From an uncultured Chloroflexota bacterium (lineage in GTDB: Bacteria; Chloroflexota; Limnocylindria; Limnocylindrales; CSP1-4): a stretch of DNA of 6,297 nucleotides. The notes under the pieces are model-generated. The model worked only from the letters and a program-made list of their open reading frames with translations. It ran no database searches and was not told the DNA's origin. This document shows, piece after piece, positions 1 to 4,610 of this stretch; the stretch's first letter is position 1; every line of letters begins with the position of its first letter. The stretch spans positions 1 through 6,297 of the forward strand of contig CAIYZX010000451.1 of assembly GCA_903930745.1 (NCBI GenBank). Reading direction: 5' to 3'. The position numbers were made by a program, and so were the translations under genes.

Positions 1-18
1 CCGAGGGAGAGGGAGCGA

Positions 19-276
19 TTACTTGCGGCGGATCACGAAGACGCGGTCGTAGCCGTCGGCCTCGAGGACGCCCAGGAAGTCGTGGCCCACCTTGGCGGAC
101 CAGGCGCTGATGTCGTTCTTGGTGGCGGGGTCCGTGGACCAGATCTCGATGGTGGAGCCGAGGGGCACGCCGGCCATCCCCTTCTTGGCCTCGAGGAGCG
201 GGCCGGGGCAGGCGGTGCCGCGGGCGTCGACGATCTTGTCGGCCTCGAGGACCTCGAGCTCTGCGGTGGTGGACAT
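19..276 (-). CDS. TusA/SirA-family sulfur carrier protein
   Basis: This is an 85-residue protein of the TusA (SirA/YeeD) family, small cytoplasmic carriers that hold sulfur as a persulfide on one cysteine and hand it to partner proteins. The diagnostic CPxP motif is present as CPGP at residues 23-26, with Cys23 as the expected persulfide carrier. It sits at the start of the first helix, preceded by the usual strand ending in VDARGTA. The second half (STDPATKNDISAW at 47-59, then GHDFLG at 64-69) matches the family's conserved strand-helix layout, and the length is normal (about 75-85). ATG at 276 is supported by a purine-rich AGGGAGA (287-293) 10 nt upstream. It is the last gene of a three-gene minus-strand unit, 37 bp after the DsrE gene. 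Being next to two DsrE-type proteins points to a sulfur relay (thiosulfate or persulfide handling) more than tRNA thiolation, but the final acceptor is not visible. Confidence 0.93.
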   Translation of the reverse strand: MSTTAELEVLEADKIVDARGTACPGPLLEAKKGMAGVPLGSTIEIWSTDPATKNDISAWSAKVGHDFLGVLEADGYDRVFVIRRK

Positions 277-313
277 GTCGCGTGTCTCCCTGTGCTGTGC
301 GCTGACTGGTTGA

Positions 314-682
314 TCAGTACGTCAGGACGTTGGTGGCCGAGGTGACCTCGGCGATGAAGCGGCCGGCGGCCACGACCTCCGCGCCCTCCACGAGGTCCGC
401 GGCGCCGATGCCGCGGCTCTTGAGGCACGGGCTGCAGACCAGGAGCGAGGCGCCCATGGCGCGCACGTCGCCCAGCAGCTTCGCCAGCGGCGGGAACTCC
501 GGGGCGGCTACCTCCTCTGCCACGCCCTGCGTGACGAGACGGACGGCGTCCCCCTGGAAGCCCATGACGACGGCCACGTCCGAGGCGAGTGCCGCGGCGG
601 CCATCACGAAGGGGATGGTGGACAGCTCCGGGTCCGTGGGCCCGTGCGTGACCATGAAGACCAGCTTCTCGGCGTTGGCCAT
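314..682 (-). CDS. DsrE-family protein, likely sulfurtransferase
   Basis: The 122-residue product has the DsrE/DsrF-like fold signature. It starts with a hydrophobic strand (KLVFMVTHGPTDPE, 6-19), then an Ala-rich helix with the family-like PFVMAAAAL, the strand DVAVVMGF (35-42), and a second strand SLLVCSPCLKSRGI (79-92). Known DsrE-type proteins carry sulfane sulfur on a conserved cysteine after this last strand. Here there are two candidates, Cys83 and Cys86, in a C-S-P-C arrangement. The protein is cytoplasmic, with no signal peptide or membrane segment. ATG at 682 has a strong GAGGAGG (693-699) 10 nt upstream. It lies between a DsrE2-type gene (33 bp upstream) and tusA (37 bp downstream), and is almost certainly cotranscribed with both. 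In sulfur oxidisers such pairs pass persulfide sulfur between DsrE and TusA; the same role is inferred here. Databases may label it only as a DsrE family protein. Confidence 0.88.
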   Translation of the reverse strand: MANAEKLVFMVTHGPTDPELSTIPFVMAAAALASDVAVVMGFQGDAVRLVTQGVAEEVAAPEFPPLAKLLGDVRAMGASLLVCSPCLKSRGIGAADLVEGAEVVAAGRFIAEVTSATNVLTY

Positions 683-715
683 GACCGGCGTTCCTCCTCG
701 ATGAAGACGACCTGG

Positions 716-1123
716 CTAGATGAAGACGATCTGGCCGCCATCGGCGGCGAGCAGGAAGGTGGCGATGCCGCCCTCGGTGTCCACGATGGGATCGAGGGTG
801 CTGACATCGATGCCGAGGACATCCAGCGACCCGGAGCAGGCGAGGATGGTCATCTCGCCCAGCTCCTTGGCCATGCGGAACGTGTCCATCCACGGGATCG
901 CCCTGGTGCCCTTCACGGGACGGCTGGCCCCGTCGGCCATCGCGTCCCACGCGAGGCCCGCGCTCTCGTCGAGCCGCACGGTGCGGAACGCGTCCAGCGC
1001 CCAGTACTGCAGCAGGATGTTGACCGGCTGGCCCATGGCCGCGGCGCCCGCGGCGAGGGTGGCGGCGGCGTGGAGCTTGTCCGCGGTGCCGGAGAAGAGG
1101 ACCAGGTTCAGCGTGTCGCTCAT
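716..1123 (-). CDS. DsrE2-type (DsrE/DsrF/DrsH-like) protein
   Basis: This 135-residue protein begins with the strand LNLVLFSGTADKLHAA (5-20), a typical opening for DsrE2-like proteins (Pfam DrsE_2). Its C-terminal half carries the family signature: strand MTILACSGSLDVLGID (91-106), then EGGIATFLLAA (117-127) and the terminal strand QIVFI. Cys96 is the only cysteine and lies at the position of the conserved sulfur-binding cysteine (family form ACxxSxDxxGI). No clear transmembrane helix is visible, unlike the membrane-bound DsrE2 proteins described in some sulfur oxidisers, so a soluble protein is expected. It is the first gene of the DsrE2-DsrE-TusA unit. ATG at 1123 has no good Shine-Dalgarno sequence. 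The 241-bp region upstream holds the operator-like inverted repeat. The likely role is to accept or donate sulfane sulfur in a persulfide relay; the donor enzyme (rhodanese, sulfide:quinone reductase or similar) is not in the window. Confidence 0.87.
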   Translation of the reverse strand: MSDTLNLVLFSGTADKLHAAATLAAGAAAMGQPVNILLQYWALDAFRTVRLDESAGLAWDAMADGASRPVKGTRAIPWMDTFRMAKELGEMTILACSGSLDVLGIDVSTLDPIVDTEGGIATFLLAADGGQIVFI

Positions 1124-1180
1124 CGTGTTGGGCCACTCATGCAGGTGTTCGCATCCGTGTAGATGGGTGCTACGTGGTGG

Positions 1181-1199
1181 TATATGCTTCCTGCATATA
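1181..1199. promoter_or_regulatory. Operator-like inverted repeat upstream of the sulfur-carrier operon
   Basis: TATATGC-TTCCT-GCATATA is a perfect inverted repeat: 7-bp arms, 5-bp spacer, 19 bp in all. It is the most AT-rich island in a very GC-rich neighbourhood and lies 58-76 bp upstream of the DsrE2 start at 1123. Its size and symmetry suit a dimeric winged-helix repressor. A -10-like TATACC reads on the minus strand across 1179-1184, so a bound protein would cover the promoter; no good -35 box was found. ArsR-family sulfide or persulfide sensors (BigR/SqrR type) use AT-rich dyads near similar genes, so they are a reasonable but unproven guess. No such regulator gene is in the window. Confidence 0.5.
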
Positions 1200-1283
1200 G
1201 AAGACGCGGGCCAATAGTCCCGTCATGGCGTGACGCGGCACGGATTTCGCGGGTCCCATGGCGGCAGGGGCCGCACATGCGAA

Positions 1284-1306
1284 CGCCCCGGCGGGTGACC
1301 GGGGCG
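1284..1306 (-). terminator. Hairpin terminator downstream of the methyltransferase gene
   Basis: CGCCCCGG (1284-1291) pairs perfectly with CCGGGGCG (1299-1306) around a 7-nt loop. Read on the minus strand, it lies about 58 nt past the methyltransferase stop and is followed by TTCG, so only a weak T run. Very GC-rich hairpins with short T tracts are common terminators in high-GC bacteria. It separates the PadR-methyltransferase unit from the promoter of the sulfur-carrier operon. Confidence 0.55.
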
Positions 1307-1334
1307 CTGGGGTTGTGTGCGAGCCCTGGGGGAC

Positions 1335-1355
1335 GCCGGCGCACGCGGCGCCGGC
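1335..1355. repeat. GC-rich inverted repeat (hairpin) after the methyltransferase stop
   Basis: GCCGGCGC (1335-1342) and GCGCCGGC (1348-1355) form a perfect 8-bp stem with a 5-nt loop. It starts 9 nt beyond the methyltransferase stop codon in the direction of transcription. No T tract follows. It may act together with the 1284-1306 hairpin as a double terminator, or protect the transcript's 3' end. Confidence 0.45.
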
Positions 1356-1364
1356 TCGGGTCTC

Positions 1365-2015
1365 TCAGCCGGCTCGGCGGGCCACCATGACCGCGTCGAT
1401 GGGGGCGCGTGCCCCTGCGTCCTCCCCTGCCCGGCGGCGGGTGGCCTCGGCGCGGACGACCTCGAAGCCTGCCGGCAGCTCCGCGGCGGCCTCGGCCGCG
1501 GTGAACAGCACGTCCGGGTCCTGCGGACCTCCCACCCCATGCGCCAGGTTGGTCCGGTCGTGCGCGACGACCAGGAGCGTGCCGCCGGGGGCCACCGCGG
1601 CGGCGGCGCGCGCGTGGACGCCCCGGCGCTCGGCCGCGGGGAGATGGATGAAGAAGAGGGTCACGAGATCGTAGGCAGCGGCGTCCGGCGTCCAGGCAAG
1701 CAGGTCCCGCTGGACCCAGTCCACGCCAACGCCCTCGCGCGAGGCCCGGGCTGCGGCGCGCTCCAGCGCCACGGGCGAGAAGTCCACGCCGGTCACGCTC
1801 CAGCCGGCCTGCGCCAGCCAGACGGCGTTGCGCCCATCGCCGGACCCAAGGTCAAGGGCACGGCCGGGGCGCAGGTCCGCGACGATGGCCGAGAGCGTGG
1901 GATCCGGCTCCGTGGACTCGATGGGCTCGCGCGCGGCGTGGCGCTCATCCCACATGCGACGGCGCTCGGGATCGGCCGTGTGATCGCCCACGGGAAGGGA
2001 GGGGTCGCGATGCAC
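1365..2015 (-). CDS. Class I SAM-dependent methyltransferase, TehB/UbiE-like
   Basis: This is a Rossmann-fold methyltransferase of 216 residues if it starts at GTG 2015. Motif I is ALDLGSGDGRN (53-63). It is followed by the strand WSVTGVDFS (72-80), whose Asp78 should bind the ribose of S-adenosylmethionine, then RDLL (103-106), YDLVTLFFIHLP (115-126) and the motif III region VAPGGTLLVVAHD (141-153). MWDERHA just before the core resembles the WDERYA start common in TehB-like and related small-molecule methyltransferases. The substrate cannot be told. GTG 2015 is preferred because AGGAG at 2027-2031 lies 11 nt upstream and overlaps the PadR stop, suggesting translational coupling. ATG 1955 (giving 196 residues, starting at MWDERHA) is a real alternative. 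Stop TGA at 1365-1367 is followed by two hairpins. It shares a transcript with the PadR regulator. Confidence 0.85.
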   Translation of the reverse strand: MHRDPSLPVGDHTADPERRRMWDERHAAREPIESTEPDPTLSAIVADLRPGRALDLGSGDGRNAVWLAQAGWSVTGVDFSPVALERAAARASREGVGVDWVQRDLLAWTPDAAAYDLVTLFFIHLPAAERRGVHARAAAAVAPGGTLLVVAHDRTNLAHGVGGPQDPDVLFTAAEAAAELPAGFEVVRAEATRRRAGEDAGARAPIDAVMVARRAG

Positions 2016-2026
2016 GTGCGGCGGCG

Positions 2027-2031
2027 CTCCT
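2027..2031 (-). promoter_or_regulatory. Ribosome binding site overlapping the PadR stop codon
   Basis: AGGAG on the minus strand spans the last bases of the PadR stop (TAG, 2030-2032) and sits 11 nt before GTG 2015. It is what favours the GTG start for the methyltransferase and implies coupled translation of the two genes. The spacing is somewhat long, so the choice is not certain. Confidence 0.45.
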
Positions 2032-2560
2032 AGTGCCCGGCGACGCGGGGCAGGGTCACCCATTCGAGATACAGGGCATCGAACTCCGCCACGAGGCGCG
2101 TGCGCTCCTTCATGACGGCGGCCCACTCGTCCAGGGCGTCGAATCCGGCGTTGGTCAGCTCGTAGTCCCGACGGGCCGGCCCGGAGCCCGTGGCCCACGC
2201 CGAGCGGACCTGGCCCTGCTGCTCCAGGTCCCGCAGCGTCCGGTAGACCTGGCCCACGTCAACGGCACCGTTGGTGATGCCCAGCTCCGCAAGCTGTCCC
2301 ACGATGGCGTAGCCGTGCACGTGGCCGGAGGCCAGGAGCGCGAGGACGAAGGGCTCCATCCAGCGGTGATGGCTGCCGATGGGCGCCCAGCCGCGGTGGA
2401 CGGGCGCGCCGGAGCGATCCCGAGCGGACGCGATCCCGTTGACGGGGTCGATCCGGGCAGGGGTGGCCGCCACGCCGGAGTCCGTGTCCGGATCGGGATC
2501 GGCGGCGGACCCGGCATCGCCGGAGGGATCGGGGACGTTGGGGGCGTCGGGGACAGACAT
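2030..2560 (-). CDS. PadR-family transcriptional regulator
   Basis: This is a 176-residue winged-helix repressor of the PadR family. The DNA-binding core starts near residue 66: RWMEPFVLALLASGHVHGYAIVGQLAEL (66-93), the recognition region DVGQVYRTLRDLEQQGQVRSAW (101-122), then the wing with GPARRDYELTNAGFDALDEW (128-146), a classic PadR stretch. The last part (about 145-170) is a helix that probably forms the dimer interface. PadR proteins usually repress a divergent or neighbouring operon in response to small molecules. Residues 1-64 are unusual: a Pro/Asp/Ala-rich, probably disordered tail (several DPDP-type repeats) before the first helix. ATG 2560 is chosen because a -10-like TATGCT lies 8 nt upstream and there is no ribosome binding site, which suggests a leaderless message. 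The reading frame stays open far upstream, antisense to the oxidoreductase, but that part is not coding. It is cotranscribed with the methyltransferase. Confidence 0.88.
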   Translation of the reverse strand: MSVPDAPNVPDPSGDAGSAADPDPDTDSGVAATPARIDPVNGIASARDRSGAPVHRGWAPIGSHHRWMEPFVLALLASGHVHGYAIVGQLAELGITNGAVDVGQVYRTLRDLEQQGQVRSAWATGSGPARRDYELTNAGFDALDEWAAVMKERTRLVAEFDALYLEWVTLPRVAGH

Positions 2561-2568
2561 GTGCCGGG

Positions 2569-2574
2569 AGCATA
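2569..2574 (-). promoter_or_regulatory. -10-like element of the padR transcript (leaderless)
   Basis: TATGCT on the minus strand lies 8 nt upstream of ATG 2560. At this distance transcription would begin at or within a base or two of the start codon. It matches the TAnnnT form of high-GC promoters. No convincing -35 box is visible. Confidence 0.45.
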
Positions 2575-2620
2575 GTCGGAACGGCGGGTGCCCGCCATGC
2601 GATGTCACGTGCTGCACGAT

Positions 2621-2634
2621 CGGCCCACGGGCCG
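2621..2634. repeat. Palindrome in the padR/oxidoreductase divergent promoter region
   Basis: CGGCCC-AC-GGGCCG is a perfect 6-bp inverted repeat with a 2-bp spacer, flanked by GATC on both sides (offset by one base). It lies between the two divergent starts, about 15 bp upstream of the plus-strand -10-like element. It could be an operator, possibly for PadR, but it lacks the ATGT/ACAT arms typical of PadR sites and GC-rich palindromes arise easily in such DNA. Confidence 0.25.
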
Positions 2635-2648
2635 GATCACACCCGCGG

Positions 2649-2654
2649 TAGGCT
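2649..2654 (+). promoter_or_regulatory. -10-like element of the oxidoreductase transcript (leaderless)
   Basis: TAGGCT ends 8 nt before ATG 2663, the same spacing as the padR element on the other strand. It supports ATG 2663 over the in-frame ATG at 2588. No clear -35 box was found. Confidence 0.45.
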
Positions 2655-2662
2655 CGCACGCC

Positions 2663-4552
2663 ATGAGCACGCGTGAGCAGACCCTGGCCGCAATCGTGGA
2701 CACGTTCGTTCCGGCCTCGGACGGCCTGCCGTCCGCCAGCGAGATGGGCGTCCACACCCGCCTTCTCGAGGAGGTGGCCGCGCTGGGCAAGCCGGCCCTC
2801 GCGAGCCAGCTGGACCTGCTCCTGCGGATGGTGGACACGCCGCTGGGAAACCTCGTGGTCTCGGGGCGCCCGCAGGCGGTCTCGCGCATGTCCCCGGCCG
2901 CACGCGAGCGCTGGCTCAAGGCGCTGGGCGCCTCCCCGCTGGGCCTGCGGCGGATGGCCTTCCAGGACCTCAAGCGCCTCACGCTGCTGCTCGCGTATGG
3001 CATCGAGGACTCGCCCTGGCGGGCCACCACGGGGTTCGTGCCACCGAGGCCGGACCGCGCGAACCCGAGCCGGGTGACGGTGCGGACGCCGCGCCCCGGG
3101 GAGACGTACGCCGCGGATGCCGTGGTGATCGGCTCCGGCGTGGGCGGCGGGCTCACCGCTGCGGTCCTCGCGGCCGCCGGCAAGAAGGTCCTGGTGCTGG
3201 AGCGCGCGGCGATGGTCACCGAGGAGGGCTTCGGCGGGCCGGAGCTGGCGGGTCTCGGCGCGCTGTTCCTTGACCGGGGCCTCGCGGCGACCACGGATCG
3301 GTGGATCTCCATCCGGGCGGGCTCCGCTGTGGGCGGCGGCTCGGTGGTCAACTGGAGCTCCTCGCTGCGGGCACCCGCCGCCGTCCGCGAGGAGTGGCGC
3401 GAGGCCGGGATCGGTGACGAGCTGGACACCCACTACGACGCCGTGGAGCGCGAGACGGGCGTCACGCTTGACGAGAGCCCGCGGAACGGGCCGAACGGGA
3501 GGCTGGCCGCGGGCCTGGATGCGCTGGGCATCGAGTGGCAGACGATCCCGCGCAACGTGCGCGGCTGCACGGACTGCGGCCCGTGCGCGGTGGGCTGCCG
3601 GACGGGCGCCAAGCAGTCCGTGCTCCGCACCTATCTCGCCCAGGCGTGCGCGGACGGCGCGGAGATCCTGGACCAGACCGAGGTGCTCACGGTCATCCTC
3701 GAGGGCGGGTGCGCCGCCGGCGTGACGGCCCGCGTGCCGGGCGGCGCCATCACGGTGCGTGCGCCGCTCGTCGCGCTCGCAGGCGGCTCCATCCTCTCCC
3801 CGGCGGTGCTGCAGCGGTCCGGCATCGCCCCGGCAACCGCCGGACACAACCTGCGGATGCACCCCGTGACCGCCATCGGCGGCATCTACGGCGAGTCCCT
3901 GGCCCCCTGGTCCGGCGTCCCGCAGAGCGTGATGAGCGACCGGTTCGGCGAGATCGACGGCGCCTGGGGCTTCCGCATCGAGGCCGCGCCCACGCACCCG
4001 GGCCTCATCGGGACCGGCTTCCCGTGGTGGGGCCCGGAGGTCCACAACACGTACATGCGGCGCTGCGACGGCGTGGCCGCGTTCCTGGCGATCGTGCGCG
4101 ACCGGACGCCCGGGCGCATCCAGCTGGCCCGCGACGGGTCCGTGCAGATCAAGTACGCGCCGGGCGCCGCGGAACGCGAGCTGTTGCGCAGGGCCCAGGT
4201 GGAGCTGGCGCGGATCCACCATGCCGCGGGCGCGGAGCGGATCGTGGCGCTCACCACGCCGCCTGCGGACTGGGAGCCGTCGATGCCGTTCGAGCCGTAC
4301 CTGGACTCGCTCGCCGCGCGCCCCATCGAGCCCAACCGGGTGCTGCTCTTCACCGCGCACCAGATGTCATCCTGCCGCATCGGCCAGAGCCCGCGGACGT
4401 CCACCGCGAACCCGGACGGCCAGGTGCACGGGGTGCCGGGGCTCTACGTGACCGATGCGTCCGCGATGCCCACCGCGTCCGGCGTGAACCCGCAACTCTC
4501 GCTGATGGCGATCGCACGGCGGACGGCGCAGCGGATGGTGGCCGCGTCCTAG
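2663..4552 (+). CDS. GMC-family FAD-dependent oxidoreductase, long-chain alcohol oxidase-like
   Basis: This 629-residue flavoenzyme of the glucose-methanol-choline family probably oxidises an alcohol. Residues 1 to about 125 form a helical N-terminal domain resembling the N-terminus of long-chain fatty-alcohol oxidases and gluconate dehydrogenase subunit 3. The FAD-binding Rossmann motif is VVIGSGVGGG (154-163), with the acidic residue E180 at the end of strand 2 (VLVLER). A second flavin contact is GSAVGGGSVVNW (220-231). The C-terminal GMC block has HQMSSCRIG with catalytic His566, then LYVTDASAMPTASGVNP (594-610) with Asn609 as the likely second catalytic residue. A cysteine cluster C302-x2-C305-x2-C308-x3-C312 lies before the substrate domain. 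Similar Cys-rich segments occur in alcohol oxidase relatives. No signal peptide or Tat motif is seen, so it is probably cytoplasmic. ATG 2663 is preferred because a -10-like TAGGCT lies 8 nt upstream. It is divergent from padR, which may control it. The substrate is unknown; a sterol or sugar oxidase role is less likely. Confidence 0.9.
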   Translation: MSTREQTLAAIVDTFVPASDGLPSASEMGVHTRLLEEVAALGKPALASQLDLLLRMVDTPLGNLVVSGRPQAVSRMSPAARERWLKALGASPLGLRRMAFQDLKRLTLLLAYGIEDSPWRATTGFVPPRPDRANPSRVTVRTPRPGETYAADAVVIGSGVGGGLTAAVLAAAGKKVLVLERAAMVTEEGFGGPELAGLGALFLDRGLAATTDRWISIRAGSAVGGGSVVNWSSSLRAPAAVREEWREAGIGDELDTHYDAVERETGVTLDESPRNGPNGRLAAGLDALGIEWQTIPRNVRGCTDCGPCAVGCRTGAKQSVLRTYLAQACADGAEILDQTEVLTVILEGGCAAGVTARVPGGAITVRAPLVALAGGSILSPAVLQRSGIAPATAGHNLRMHPVTAIGGIYGESLAPWSGVPQSVMSDRFGEIDGAWGFRIEAAPTHPGLIGTGFPWWGPEVHNTYMRRCDGVAAFLAIVRDRTPGRIQLARDGSVQIKYAPGAAERELLRRAQVELARIHHAAGAERIVALTTPPADWEPSMPFEPYLDSLAARPIEPNRVLLFTAHQMSSCRIGQSPRTSTANPDGQVHGVPGLYVTDASAMPTASGVNPQLSLMAIARRTAQRMVAAS

Positions 4553-4564
4553 CGACGGCATCCT

Positions 4565-4598
4565 GGCGGCCCCACGGACGGGGCGGCCCCACGGACGG
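4565..4598. repeat. Perfect 17-bp tandem direct repeat
   Basis: GGCGGCCCCACGGACGG occurs at 4565-4581 and again, directly abutting and identical, at 4582-4598. It fills most of the 58-bp gap between the convergent oxidoreductase and DUF429 genes. A short 5-bp GCCCC/GGGGC hairpin (4569-4584) spans the junction and may help termination, but there is no T tract. It is probably a recent slippage duplication. Confidence 0.85.
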
Positions 4599-4610
4599 AC
4601 GCGGCTGCCT

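Noticed and set aside
52..256. Repeated GGCCTCGAGGAC stretches in the TusA gene.
   Set aside because: They encode the two VLEAD segments of the protein and reflect codon choice, not a DNA repeat element.
33..1136. A 367-codon minus-strand frame spanning all three sulfur-carrier genes.
   Set aside because: Arg/Pro/Gly-rich translation typical of an out-of-frame reading. The DsrE2, DsrE and TusA frames carry all the recognisable motifs.
1138..1155. A six-codon upstream frame (ATG to TGA) in the leader of the DsrE2 gene on the minus strand.
   Set aside because: No ribosome binding site, no regulatory-peptide codon bias, and such short frames occur by chance.
1956..2198. N-terminal extension of the methyltransferase frame up to ATG 2198.
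   Set aside because: It would overlap padR by about 170 bp and reads as Arg/Gly-rich low-complexity sequence. A start at 2015 or 1955 fits the domain and the ribosome binding site better.
2588..2662. Upstream ATG at 2588 for the oxidoreductase (25 extra residues).
   Set aside because: It would place the start inside the divergent promoter region, upstream of the -10-like TAGGCT, and the added residues show no signal peptide or family similarity.
2561..4360. A minus-strand open frame continuous with padR and running antisense to the whole oxidoreductase gene (over 700 codons).
   Set aside because: Its translation is Arg/Gly/Ala/His-rich low-complexity sequence with no domain signal. The plus strand encodes a clear GMC enzyme. 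Long antisense frames are expected in GC-rich genes.
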